Part shown: positions 11,240 through 21,907 of the stretch, piece after piece | Layout of the letters: the number at the start of each line of letters is the position of its first letter | How positions within the stretch are numbered: position 1 is the stretch's first letter | NCBI GenBank assembly: GCA_027924585.1 | Contig: BSBM01000602.1 | Location: 9,919,501 to 9,983,500, forward strand | Origin: Larix kaempferi | Taxonomy: Eukaryota > Streptophyta > Pinopsida > Pinales > Pinaceae | Direction: 5' to 3' | Length of the DNA stretch: 64,000 nucleotides | The notes under the pieces: generated by a model | Seen by the model: the letters and a program-made list of their open reading frames with translations, nothing else | Databases searched by the model: none | What the model was told of the DNA's origin: nothing | Made by a program: the position numbers and the translations under genes

Positions 11240-12664
11240 TGTAACACCCCCAATTTTGACTTGGAATGTAATTAATTACAATTATGTAAATGATGTAATT
11301 ATGCTATTATGGATTCCTAGTGCGGAGCTAAAGGCCAAGGCCCGACTAGTGAATGTCCAAGAATGCATGATATATATGTTTTAATGTTGGACCAAGTATT
11401 GGCTTATCTTGCCAATTCGAAATGTATGTAAATATTAATTTTGCATAAATAATAAAAATGATCCAACATGGTTGTGTAAAGAGCAATAGAGGGGCTATGA
11501 TTCCACTAGAGGAGAAGAGGAAAAGGGGGAGTGGGGCATGGGTGATTAAATCCTAAGCTACCAAGTGTCAACCTTAGAACTTATTCCAAATTTCCATGTG
11601 TATTTAAATGAGCTAATCACATCCTTTTTTACTATTGAACCCAATCATTAATGTACGTGTGGGGTTGATGGAAAAGTCACCTCACATAGTTATTCAAGCA
11701 TAGGGATGACTGATTTTGGGGACAGTCCTATTAGCTGCTAGAAAATCAGTGCTACAGTGACAACAATCCTTCTTTTTCAGTTGTCTTTTCACTCATTTTC
11801 CCATATCTCTTGAGTCTATTCTCTCATTCACATCTCTCTCCATTCTTTTCTCTCATGTAAGTTCCCCATTGTTGTGCAAAAACTAGAAATTTGAATTGGG
11901 AAACAGAGCTGTTTTTTTTTAAGGAAAACCTATGGTTGTAGGTGAGCTTGTAGGTGGGGAGAGCTAGGTACTCTTTCCCATTGAGTTTGTTGTTCATAAT
12001 ATGCTTGGGAGGCCACAAAATTGAAGGTACATGTGGTTCTCCAGCAGCATAACAGATTGGTATTCTTCTATGCACACACTGGAAGCACTTAGCAAGATGG
12101 ATTTCCCAGGAAAACCATGGATTGGTGAGGGGATTCCTGAGCCATGAAGAGTGTTGTGTGGGGAAGGTATTGTGGAAGCCAATGTTGTATTGCTGAGTGA
12201 TATATTGTAGAGCTTTGTAGAAGCATGTGGTCAAGCCACAGAGAGAAAAAATGGGATATGGGCTGAGAGATAGAGCCCTGTAGGTGTTTTCTTCTCCCTA
12301 ATGGCCTCATAGCCCAACTTTGGGGTGGCCTCTCAGCAAAAAGAGTATAAGCTGGATAGAGTGCCTACGGTTGGGTGGAAAAGCGCTCTTACACAACCAG
12401 TTGCTTGGATCTACTTGTTGCAGATAAGTATTTTCTGGTATTTGAATATGTTGTGTTTTATTTGATAACTGTGATGAGAATGATGCTAAATGTCTTCTGT
12501 AAGTGTATAAACTAGTTTATTTTTACTGTGCATGTTCACTATATTTCTGCACACTAGTTTTTACATGTTATAATCTGTAATTTAATTATGGGACGAATTT
12601 TGAATCCCATGAGTCATTCATGCTCCCTCTCTCTCTATTGAATTTCCAAAAAAGGGGACATGAC
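11240..12664 (+). mobile_element. 3' LTR of the truncated gypsy, about 1.42 kb
   Basis: The LTR starts TGTAACACCCCCAATTTTG immediately after the PPT. Its end is placed near GGGGACATGACA by comparison with the inverted relative at 21908-23338: both share ACTTGGAATGTA near the start, GGTTGGGTGGAAAA and TTACACAACCAGTT near 12375-12410, and CATTCATG just before the end. Minus-strand open stretches inside (11824-12310) show no domain and are treated as chance. Confidence 0.7.
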
Positions 12665-13172
12665 ATTGAAGGTGTATGCTTTAGGGTGACCCTTCCTTGG
12701 AAAGATTTGCATGAAACCCCCAAAGGATTTGGAGGAATTTGTCATGCTATGCAAGTGTTCTTGTCAAGTTTCCTTAAACAAGGCCCAAGGATAACTATAG
12801 GCTACGACCCCATTTTCCAAAGGATCAAAGGCAGTAGTCTACCACTCCATCTTATCATCCACAAAACTCCGAAAAAATATTTTTCCTTTTGGTTTTCTAG
12901 GGTAAAATCTGGTTTCTTCAAATCTACAATAATTTTTAGATTTCTTCCTCCACCAAGCTAAGGTAAATTCTCATTCTTCAACATCATGTTTAGGATTTTT
13001 TCTTCATTTGATAACAACAACAACAACAACAACAACAAAAAATAGAAGTAAAATAGCCCTAATAACTCCATATATTTACATTTTAAGTATAGGGCTTCAT
13101 GCTAGAATAATCACATCAAATTTATGGGTTTTCCACTTACATTTCATGGTTGACTTATGTGGTTATATGGAT
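12665..13172. other. unassigned DNA between two LTR elements
   Basis: An open stretch of 113 codons overlaps 12620-12961 on the plus strand but has no recognisable motif and begins inside the LTR. I see no gene here. A CAA microsatellite occupies 13013-13038. Confidence 0.5.
13013..13038. repeat. (CAA)n microsatellite
   Basis: About eight uninterrupted CAA units followed by an A run. Confidence 0.9.
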
Positions 13173-13177
13173 CATAA

Positions 13178-13799
13178 TGTTAGAATTTTGATACTTCCAG
13201 TATGGTTATGTTATATCTTCAAGCAATTTATAGTATTATCACAATAACCATATGCAATAGGATCACTGAAAGATAGACAATCACAGCATAACAAGAGGAC
13301 ACAAATATTTACCCTGGGAAAACCCTCTCATGGGAAAATCCCAACAAAACTTCTTCAGTATAGATTCGTCAGAAAGTACAATGTCAGTCTTGTACAATAA
13401 CCCGACAACAAGATACAATAGAAACCCTAAGAAAAGATGTCTTCAATGCAGCTACTCTTTCTCCCAAACGAACTTGTCCTTCTGCTACTACTCATGCGAA
13501 CTTGAGTGAGTGAGTGAGTGACATACAAAATGAGCTAGGCACCATTCTATTTATACTAGTCAAAAACTGGCCTTTTTAGTTAACTGGTCCGACCTGAATT
13601 TTCTTAACTGGGCCGACTTGACTAGGGAATTTATGCCCATTGTTTGGGGCAGTTTACCCATGGACTTTTGTTGAGCCGAATTGTCTATTTTCACTTATTA
13701 TTTTAGGGTTTTACATGATCAATTACAATATGAATATTTCTCGAAGGAAGTACAATAAGAATGCAATAAGAATATCTTCTGAAGTTACATTCTTCAACA
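13178..13799 (-). mobile_element. 3' LTR of the copia element at 13178
   Basis: 622 bp, near-identical in layout to 18254-18846, which is slightly shorter. It contains a short GAGT run near 13504-13520 that is expanded relative to the other LTR. It is bordered outside by TSD CATAA and inside by the PPT. Confidence 0.92.
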
Positions 13800-13812
13800 C
13801 TCCCTCTTAACA
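13800..13812 (-). other. polypurine tract of the copia element
   Basis: On the minus strand GTTAAGAGGGAG directly precedes the LTR start TGTTGAAGAATG. The same AAGAGGGAG motif precedes the LTR of the related element at 57873. Confidence 0.85.
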
Positions 13813-13869
13813 AGGAAGGTATTCTTCCACACTATCATCATCATCACTATCACTATTGCTGCAACTCTG

Positions 13870-14560
13870 TACACTGACCATTAACTTCTGACATCTCTCG
13901 AATCTATACATCACTAGAAGCTTTGAACCATCGGGTGGGTCCAGCCTAGGAGCGTACATTAAGTCGCACACAGCGACCACCTGTGTTACCTCACCCTACA
14001 TCTTTGAACAAGCAATCCATCTGGTGGGTCCAGCCCAAGAGCATACATTATGTTGCATACCACAACCACCTGCTTTACCTCACCACGTGTCCATATCATC
14101 TCGTGAGTGTATCCTAGGAGACTCAATTACGACACATAACCCGTGACTACCTACTACCACGTCACATCTCAACATCGGGACAACACAACCTTGTGAGTGT
14201 ATCCTAGGAGACTCAATTCATAACCTGTGATTACCTACTACCAGGTCACCTCATGTGGAGAACAACCCAGGTCCGAAACCTGCGTATTCGCACTCTTTTT
14301 GTTGTCCAACATAGCACTACAATTAGGAGACTTAATTACGTCACACACAATGACTACCTACTGCATCCTCAAGGGTGTAGTCCAGGAGACTCAATTACGT
14401 CACATAACCTGTGACTACCTGCTACAACCCCGTGAGTGTAGTCCAGAAGACTCAATTATGTCACATAACCCATGACTACCCGTTACAACTCACATCTCAA
14501 ATGGAGACACACCTAAGAGACTCAATTATGTCACATAACCCATGACTACCTATGCCTCAC
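13870..14560. repeat. degenerate minisatellite in the copia 3' untranslated region
   Basis: A unit built on GAGACTCAATTACG(T/A)CACATAACC(C/T)GTGACTACC recurs at irregular spacing from about 14105 to 14550, with earlier diverged units (GTGGGTCCAGCC ... CATACATTA) at 13935-14065. It lies between RNase H and the PPT. Small open reading frames here come from the repeat. Confidence 0.85.
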
Positions 14561-14577
14561 ATGTGCTATGTTACTCA

Positions 14578-15237
14578 TCACTCCCTCTGGACCTGGACCA
14601 CCCCATGCTTGTCCCTGAAGTACTCAAACTTCTCTCTCGACAGAGGCTTGGTCAACACATCGGCTATCTACTCCTCTATCGCTATATACTAGAGCCTCAT
14701 TGCTCCTTTCTGCACCATATCCCAGATATAGTGATACCTGATCTCGATGTGCTTCAACTTGTCATGTAACATTGGGTTCTCAAACAACTTTACACAACTC
14801 TGGTTATCACAGAGAATACAAGTCGCCTCTAACTCGAGATCGAACAAACCTACAATCAAATTCTAAAGCCATACTTCCTCGCAGCTTGCCGAACAAGCTG
14901 CCATATACTCTGCTTTGGTTGTATTGAGTGCCACACTCGTCTGCATCCTATTGGACCATGAGATCATACCAGATCCAAAACTGAAGCAGCACCTTGATGT
15001 GCTCTTTTCATCTGTGACACTACCAGCCCAATCTGCATCAACATAATCATGTAGGTTAATCTTATGATCTGATGCATATCTAAATCCATAATCAATCGTA
15101 CCCCTCAGGTACCTCAACACATGATTTTCCGCAACCAGGTGAACACGTCTCGGCTCTACCATGTACTGACTTAGTGTGTTCAACGCAAAGAATAAATCCA
15201 GCCTCGTGTTCGTTAAATACATCAATGAACCAATCAT
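14578..15237 (-). pseudogene. copia RNase H
   Basis: MIGSLMYLTNTRLDLFFAL marks the RT/RNase H hinge. RNase H motifs follow: YVDADWAGS (first Asp), TTKAEYMAACSASCEEVWL (Glu), LCDNQSCVKL (Asp) and the tail IADVLTKPLSREKFEYFR. In-frame stops occur near 14863 and twice near 14690-14720 (TAG). It ends with TGA at 14578-14580. The domain order and sequence match the frame at 55008-56324, which belongs to a sister element. Confidence 0.88.
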
Positions 15238-15299
15238 CTACCTGTATACCGTGGCATCCACCATCTATGAAGAAGTATCACACAACAACTTCAGATTCG

Positions 15300-15950
15300 A
15301 TGCCATAGGTGTGGCCATGGCCTTGCAATCCATCATCCCAAATCTCTTCTAGATCTCTACTGCATATTTTCCCTGACTTAGGAAAAGTTCCTTTGGATTC
15401 TGCCACACCTCAAGACCTAAGAAATAGTGCATCATACCCAGGTATTTCATCTCAAACTCTGAGGCAAGCTTCCTCTTTGTTTCTGCTATGAGCTTCTCAT
15501 CACCTGTCAGAAACAGATCATCTACATACAACAGTAGAATCACAAGTTTCTCGTCCTCAACCTTGAAGTAAAGGTTGGAATCTACTTTACTCTTGGTAAA
15601 GCCCAAGCTCATCATAAATCCATCAATCCTACCGCACCACGTCCTAGGTGCCTATTTCAAACCGTACAAGGCCTTCTTCAATTTGCACACATGTATCTAC
15701 CTGTCATGTGTCTCAAATCCTAGTGGATGCTCCACATACACTTCTTCTACCGCATCATTCAGGAAAGCAGTCTTCACATCCATCTAGTGTACCTTCCACT
15801 TCATCACTGCAGCTATCACAAGTATAGCTCTAATTGAAGTGTATCTTGCTATAGGAGTAACAACGTCTCGTCACAATTGACTCCCTCTTTCAAAGAGAAA
15901 CCATGAACCTTGCCTTGTACTTCTTTAGTATGCTTGATTTTGTAAATTTG
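15300..15950 (-). pseudogene. copia reverse transcriptase, partial
   Basis: KWKVH-stop-MDVKTAFLND and VEEVYVEHPLG start the recognisable RT. The catalytic box LLLYVDDLFLTG is at about 15540, and MKYLGMMHYFLGLEVWQ follows. A TAG interrupts near 15785. The N-terminal part of RT is shortened and runs into the intron-like block upstream. The domain copies element RNA into cDNA; this copy is broken. Confidence 0.87.
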
Positions 15951-16450
15951 CTTGAACCTTCATCACTTTTTCTTTGGAACAAGACTTATCATCCTTCTCT
16001 TGTAGGTCATAGCACACGATATATCCTACAAGTTTGATTTAGTCATATGATTAGTATCATTCCATGTAATGACAACTTCTTATGCATAATGTACACAGTC
16101 ATGTAACTAATGCATCTTAGCCAATGCTTCAACACAACATTCATCCATATCCTGTATATACACGGTAGCTATCTAGATGCCTTCCATCTCTACCAGAACA
16201 TACTATTAAGAGTGTGCACTGCTCTCAATATGTTAGCAAAGAGGTTTCTTCCTAGACTGGATGCATCAAGGGATCATGGGATGTTGTGCAGCACTATAGG
16301 CCACTTGCCCGTAACATGCACTACATGATCCTACTGCTAGTCAATCTTAGTCATATATAAATGCATAAAAGAAAATTGTATCACAAATCTACATGTAACT
16401 ATTATGAGCAATATCCTTCAAAAACACTGAGGAATTCAAATGATAGTAAA
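15950..16450 (-). other. intron-like non-coding block shared with the copia at 51348
   Basis: On the minus strand it begins AAGATAAGTATTT after AAGAGGGAGCC and ends TTGTAG|GATATATCG. The same order and many matching segments occur at 54390-54890 on the plus strand (AAGATAAGTATTT ... TTGTGTAG|GAAAGATCG), including GGCAAGTGGCCTAT, AACCTCTTTGCT, GCACACTCTTAA and TTGAAGCATTGGCTAAGAT. It is not coding in any frame. Its consistent borders between integrase and RT remnants suggest either an intron or an acquired segment. Confidence 0.7.
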
Positions 16451-16569
16451 TACTTATCTTTTATGTGTTTTGTAGGCTCCCTCTTGGTTTATGCCTCCTT
16501 GCAGAAGTTACTGGAGTTTCTGGAAGCATACTTTTCTCCATCATCTGATTATGAATACCTTGATCTTCT

Positions 16570-16877
16570 TCTTCATCTAGTCCGGAACTTTATGAAGTCT
16601 TCATCCTTGGTTCTCATGTATTGGATTCAAGATCTCCTTCGCTTTGTTATCACTTCTTGAACTCTTCACATTCTTGCCTCGTGCACACCCTTTGCATATG
16701 CCTACATGTTTTGTTTGGATCTAGGGTAGACCTGTCGGTAAATCCTTGTAGTGTATATGTGCAAGCCTTATGTTCCATTGATCACTTGGTTCCATGGTGT
16801 CATGAACCAATGCTTGATCTGGTTAGCCTTTTAATTTGTACAAGCCTCCCTCCTGCTCTCCAATTATTACGGTATCA
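16570..16877 (-). pseudogene. copia pre-integrase domain remnant
   Basis: Directly downstream of gag the minus-strand translation contains IGEQEGGLYKLKG, then WNIRLAHIY and CKGCARGKNVKS. These correspond to the pre-integrase zinc region that normally lies before the copia integrase core (LWHRRLAH ... C..C). Several stops interrupt it. The catalytic integrase core that should follow is absent; the text goes into a copy of the CTCCAGT...TGCAAGGA motif that is amplified in the element at 51348. Confidence 0.7.
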
Positions 16878-17733
16878 TTAAGAGTTCAAGACATAATTTT
16901 CGTCACTTGAGGAATCTCCCCTTTCCTTCTTCTTGATTGGTTCATCATCTTCTGCAGCATGAGCATGATGCCTCTTCTGATTTACTTTCTTGTTGTTTCC
17001 TTTCTTCTTGGGACAATTTCTTGCAATGTGTCCCATCTCATCACAATTGTAACATTTGAAGTTTGAGTAGTCTCTGGGAGGTATTTGATTCTTGTGGAAC
17101 CTTTTAGACTTGTGATAATGATGTTCTTTCTTGTTCCTCTTTGTATGACCTGTCAAGGCTTGGTTATCTTCTTCACCTAACTTTTCTTCTTTGGCTTCAA
17201 TCCTTGCTTCTTCCTGAGTGCAAGTTTCCCACAATGCACTGAATCTGATAAGTCTCTTTCTAGAACATATTCCTTGAATGAATGATTCCCATGATCTTGG
17301 GAGACCATTCAAGGTGGTCATTACTAGTTCTGCATTTTCAACATGATCTTGGGAGGCCCTTGTGAAATAAGATTGAACCCTTTTAGAACTTTGCATCTTC
17401 ACGCCCTTGAGTTGAGTTCTCAATGTCATCTTTATTATTAATGTTTTTCCCTTCAAACAATCTCTTCAGTGCATCAAACATCTCTTTCAGAGTTTGCAGA
17501 GATGATATGTGAGGGATCAAGTGATCCTTGATGGAGACAGCAATGATCCTCCTATCCTTTATCAAGTTCTTCTTGTGCTTGGCTTTGTCTTCATCTCCCT
17601 CTAGCTCCACAACTTCTTCTCTGATATAATTGTCCAACTCATTCTCTTTTAAAATGAGCATTACTCTATACTTCCAGGCACTGAAGTTATATGTTCCTTC
17701 AAGCTTATCCTCAAGTTTGGTATGGTCTGTCAT
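16878..17733 (-). pseudogene. copia Gag (UBN2 type) with zinc knuckle, one frameshift
   Basis: The start MTDHTKLEDKLEGTYNFSAW and KYRVMLILKENELDNYI is the standard copia Gag N-terminus. It continues in a second frame from about 17456 with LVMTTLNGLPRSWESFI. A CCHC knuckle, CYNCDEMGHIARNC, lies near the end, followed by a basic tail. The two open stretches overlap by about 70 bp in different frames, showing a single frameshift around 17400-17450. Gag forms the particle that packages element RNA. Confidence 0.88.
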
Positions 17734-17897
17734 CTTGTTAAAATGAGAACCTCAAATGGAAATAAAGAAAGTAGGACTTACCAAATGAGATGCTCCAATC
17801 AAGTGTTTGCTTCTATGTCTTCTCAGATCTAGCTTCTGGATGACCGAGGGTTTGTCAGAGAAACCCTAAGTTTTCAACTTCGCGATCTTAGAAAAAT

Positions 17898-17899
<2 letters not shown>

Positions 17900-17953
<54 letters not shown>
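17900..17953. repeat. (GA)n microsatellite in the copia leader
   Basis: About 27 GA units between the 5' LTR and the gag start codon. Confidence 0.95.
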
Positions 17954-17956
<3 letters not shown>

Positions 17957-18241
17957 TGCCTCCCTAAGGCAGGTTGAGTAGACCCTTCCTTCGGCAAAAT
18001 ATGTGGATAAAACTGCCACAAATTGGAAACCCTAATTTATGCAGATGTTGTAGTTACTGCAGAATTAGGTCAAAATTGAAATTCTCCGATCTAGAATCTA
18101 CCTCCAAGAAATATGCGCCCTCCTAGGGAGAATTAGATTGACCTCCTTTTCAAATTGATCTATGGAGGGAAGTGCCCGAAACAAGAAACCCTTGTTTTCA
18201 CTTTCAGAAGTTTCTGTTGCACAAGGTCTTCTTTCAAGCTA

Positions 18242-18253
18242 GGTCCGATACCA
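18242..18253 (-). other. primer-binding site of the copia element
   Basis: Minus-strand TGGTATCGGACC abuts the 5' LTR. It resembles the initiator-tRNA-Met site TGGTATCAGAGC usual in copia elements, with substitutions at the 3' half. Confidence 0.8.
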
Positions 18254-18846
18254 TGTTAGAATTTTGATACCTCCAGTATGGTTATGTTAGATCTTCAAAC
18301 AATTTATATTATTATCACAATAACCATATGCAATAGGATCACTGAAAGATAGACAAGCACAACATAACAAGAGAACACAAAGATTTACCCTGGGAAAACC
18401 CTCTCATGGGAAAAACCCAACAAAACTTCTTCAGTATAGATTTGTTAGAAAGTACAATGCCAGTCTCGTGCAATAACCCGAGAACAAGATAAAATAGAAA
18501 CCCTAAGAAAAGATGTCTTCAATGCAGCTACTCTTTCTCCCAAGCGAACTTGTCCTTCTACTACTACTCATGCGAACTTGAGTGAGTGGGTGATATACAA
18601 ATGAGCTAGGCACAACTCTATTTATACTAGTCAAAAACTGGCCTTTTTACTTAATTGGGCCGACTTGACTGGGGCACTTCTGCCCATTGTTTGGGGCAGT
18701 TTTCCCACAGAATTTTGTTGAGTCGACTTGTCTATTTTGACTTATTCTTTTAGGTTTTTACATGATCAACTATGATATGAATATTTCTCGAAGGAAGTAC
18801 AATAGGAATACAATAAGAATATCTTTTGAAGTTACATTCTACAACA
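18254..18846 (-). mobile_element. 5' LTR of the copia element at 13178
   Basis: 593 bp; TG...CA ends, outer TSD CATAA at 18847-18851. It differs from the partner LTR by scattered substitutions and small indels, so the insertion is not very recent. Confidence 0.92.
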
Positions 18847-18892
18847 CATAATTCATCTTAGTTAATTCTATAAAAAAAAAATCTAATTTTAA

Positions 18893-19086
18893 GGTCACAG
18901 CCAAGCCAGACACCAAATTGGTGTTGGAGACCCCTTGTTGGTGTGACAAGGGACCCCCCCTCCGCATAGCAATTTGATTGCTAAAGTCTACGGAGGTGTA
19001 CATACCCTATCACCCTCTGGATTTGAACTTGTGACCTCCTAGGAGGAAACACATGCTCTTAACCATTAGGCCCACTCAAGTTGTAC
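18893..19086 (-). mobile_element. tRNA-derived SINE with 12 bp TSD
   Basis: On the minus strand the head has a pol III A box (GGGCCTAATGGTTAAGAGCA) and a B box (AGTTCAAATCC) about 40 bp apart, followed by a non-tRNA body. ATCTAATTTTAA at 18881-18892 and ATCTAATCTTAA at 19087-19098 are near-identical direct repeats. No clean poly(A) tail is visible. Confidence 0.7.
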
Positions 19087-19290
19087 ATCTAATCTTAACA
19101 ACAAGCTAATTTTAATTCTGGAATTTTTATGGGCATCTAACATCTTGAAATTTTCAGTTTTCATGGTTTAATTTTCTTCTCTTTGTTACGAATTGAATTT
19201 TGGAAATTTATTTGTTTTCTTGCTTTAGTACAAAACAACAAACACGTCTTAAAAGCAAGTTAACATTAGTATTCATTTGGTAAATATTGG

Positions 19291-19492
19291 GTTTAGCCCC
19301 TAGGGTTAGCTCAAGTGGTCATGAGCTAGACGTGAGATCTCTCCCCTCAAAGTTGGGGAGGCCACGAGTTCATCTCTCTTGATCCACTTAGGGTTAGGCT
19401 CCACAATCAAGGATGAGGGTTTACCTCGTTTGCCATCCATGAATCGTGGAGACGTACTAGGAGGTTTTTCTGCAAGGTTATTCTTTGGAAAA
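19291..19492 (+). mobile_element. tRNA-derived SINE with 9 bp TSD
   Basis: The head GGGTTAGCTCAAGTGGTCAT is an A box; CACGAGTTCATCTC is a decayed B box. The body ends in an A-rich tail. AAATATTGG occurs exactly at 19282-19290 and 19493-19501 as the target-site duplication. Confidence 0.75.
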
Positions 19493-19501
19493 AAATATTG
19501 G

Positions 19502-20332
19502 ATCACGGTTTCATGTTTATCTAATCACGCCTATATTGGCTAGGTCGTTCACTCTTAAATCTAGGAAATGCTTGTGTAATTTGGTTCCCATTGCTAAACT
19601 TTTATCTCGCACAACTCTCAATATATTTCAATTGTGTTTGATCATGGATAAGTGGGATGTTGTTGTCTAAACTTCTAACTAAAACATTGGTATTAATACA
19701 TTGAATCAATTCCACATTGGAGAAGTGATTCTAATTACTTCGAGAAATCTGGAATTTCATCTAAATCTAACTCCTTGGGTGACACCTTGCTTCAAAAAGT
19801 CTTCTCAAGCAAGGCCTCACCTTGGGCCATAACTTCTCACAATATAAAGCATAAATTGGGAAACGTATATAATCTTTAATTTCAATTTCGGGATGTGTTT
19901 ATATTGTAGAAAATGAATCCATTATTTAACCGCTTTTGCATTGATCTATTGAGAGTTTATTTTCTGCAAACATGTTTTGATTTCCATAATTGATTATCTA
20001 AATCATGGTTTATTATTGTTCAAATGATATATTAAGTATTTCTAGTTAAGTGTTTGATGTATTTGGCATTTCTAACTTTATGTGCTCAAGCACTATTTGG
20101 GGAAATCAATTTTATCTAATTACACACATCTAACTAAGTTACATTTCAGTCCCCTTAGATCTCTTCAATAAATCCGCATCTAGTCAACCCTAGGGAATCC
20201 CCCCTTGACTTTGAGAGTTGGTCAAAAGAGAGCAAAGTTTGCACTAAGGTGATAGTGGTGCATTCTTTTGAGGTTGCTCCTTGATAGCACTAGTGGATTG
20301 TTACTTTTCTACCCATGTGCTAAATCAAGTTG
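19502..20332. other. no recognised feature
   Basis: A/T-rich DNA with short chance open frames only. No repeat pair or domain was identified. Confidence 0.5.
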
Positions 20333-21907
20333 TAACACTCCCAAATCTCATTCGGGGTGCCAAAACTTGCCTAAGACTATTTTAGGATAAAAAATTAAAA
20401 TTCTCACCATTTCCCAAGTACACCACTTGTTGCATTATGTCAACATGTAGGATAGGAGGATCAATTAAATCCTTTTATCATATGATGGGGAACATTACTT
20501 AGCCCATAAGAGTAATTGTCTCAATCAAGAGATCTATTGTGTTGGCGGGGTGGGACCATATAGGAAAGTTGGTTTCTATTTGATAACCGAGATGCCCTTG
20601 CACCCCTTTCAAATTGCATGGGGACTTATCAAATTGGAGGGGAGGGTAATAATAAGCCAATGGGGGGACTACAACCCAACCAATGAGAATCAACAAGGGG
20701 AATAATCCAATGGGAATAAGCTATCGATAAACAATATTGCATATCACCGCACACATATATATCACTTTCACTTTGCCAATGAGAGTAATATGAATATATG
20801 GATGGCAGCAATTTATAGTCTCTATCTCTATGGCCTTAAGGGGGGAACAAGAAAGAAAGATTGAAGCTATCCATTCTAGGAAGTAAGCACCATATAATAA
20901 CCCCATAACATAATAGGGGGAGACTATCTCCATAGGGCATGGAATACTTGGGCCCATGCACTAAGTTTGTTTGTTTGTTGTTTGTTGTTTGTTGTTTGTT
21001 GTTTGCTTGAAATAAATCCCAGAAAGCCTTGAAACATAGTTTTTATAGGGGGTTGGATGACATCTCCACCCACCACCAATTGGGAAATCAACTAGTAATT
21101 TTCAACCATCAAATCTTTCCAGTTATCATATCTGATAGTCCAATTCAATTTGCTTTCTTTCTTATCTCTTTGCTCTAAACATTTGACCTCTAATATAGTT
21201 TTTTTCCTATGATTCCTAGGCGTTGCTGCTCTAAGTGTTGCTCAGGGTGCTCCAATCCAAGTGTTCTTCCCCAATGGGAGGTAGAGTATCATCCATCGAG
21301 CGATAGTGACAAGCGATCATCATCAACATGCAAGTGGTAACAATCATGCAAGGGAAAATGTAGTAACGCCATGGTGTTTTGTTCAACATTGTAAGCAATG
21401 CTATCAAGTTCATGGAGAGAGGGAATATAAGAGTATATATTTGAGGATAAGATGGAATTCCCATGTTAATTTCAATTATTATAGAGTGCTATCCAAAAGA
21501 AACTCTTAGAATTGAGAGCACCTTTCATATTCCAAACTAAATGTCATCACCATTCTTTCTCCAATATTATATCTACTGCAAATAGAGAAGTGTAACCAAA
21601 TCTTGTTGTATTTGTGCTTGTGGGTAGATTTTTGGAACACAATAGATCATCCTCCCCATTCTTGAGTTTTATTCTTTAGTCAATGAGAAAATTATTATAA
21701 TCAATCCATCTTTGGCCAAATTACCTTCCAACCCTTGTCTCCAGCTAGAACTTCTATTCTTCTCACCATATATTTGATTAAAAATTTGCCTAAGCAACAT
21801 TGATTATGCACATATCTTGATTGTGAAGGTGAGATCATAAGTCAAAGGACGAGATATTTCCCTTTTTCTCCTACCCATGGGTTGACACCACATCTAACTT
21901 TTCTTCG
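20333..21907. other. possible old LTR remnant and unassigned DNA
   Basis: TGTAACACTCCCAAATCTC at 20333 resembles the start of the TGTAACACC LTR family seen at 11240. No matching end, PPT or TSD was found, so this is only suggestive. The minus-strand text of 21500-21907 may hold the end of the LINE (GKFLIKYMVRRIEVLAGDKGW-like). A TTTG/TTG microsatellite lies at 20964-21006. Confidence 0.3.
20964..21006. repeat. TTTG/TTGTTTG simple repeat
   Basis: Tandem TTTG and TTGTTTG units over about 43 bp. Confidence 0.9.

Larger units (their letters stand above)
9285..12664 (+). mobile_element. 5'-truncated Ty3/gypsy element, chromovirus type, with 3' LTR
   Basis: The element begins abruptly inside the last part of RT (HNLYAKLSKCDF), then runs through RNase H, integrase, integrase C-terminus and a chromodomain-like end. 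A G-rich polypurine tract and an LTR starting TGTAACACCCCC follow. Gag, protease, most of RT and the 5' LTR are missing. The join with the preceding DNA near 9285 is sharp at the protein level. An LTR of the same family lies inverted at 21908-23338. Confidence 0.85.
13178..18846 (-). mobile_element. complete Ty1/copia insertion, 5.67 kb, TSD CATAA, internally deleted
   Basis: Both LTRs are present (13178-13799 and 18254-18846), begin TGTTAGAATTTTGATAC and end CAACA in plus orientation, and are flanked by CATAA at 13173-13177 and 18847-18851. On the minus strand the order is 5' LTR, PBS, (GA)n leader, gag with zinc knuckle, pre-integrase remnant, an intron-like block, RT, RNase H, minisatellite, PPT, 3' LTR. 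RT without an integrase after it, and the UBN2-type Gag, place it in Ty1/copia. The protease and the integrase catalytic core are missing, so it could move only with help from another copy. Confidence 0.93.

Noticed and set aside
12620-12961. 113-codon open frame after the gypsy LTR
   Set aside because: Starts inside the LTR; no domain, signal or splice context.
14227-14769. Two plus-strand open frames of 75-82 codons
   Set aside because: They are produced by the minisatellite and the antisense of copia RNase H.
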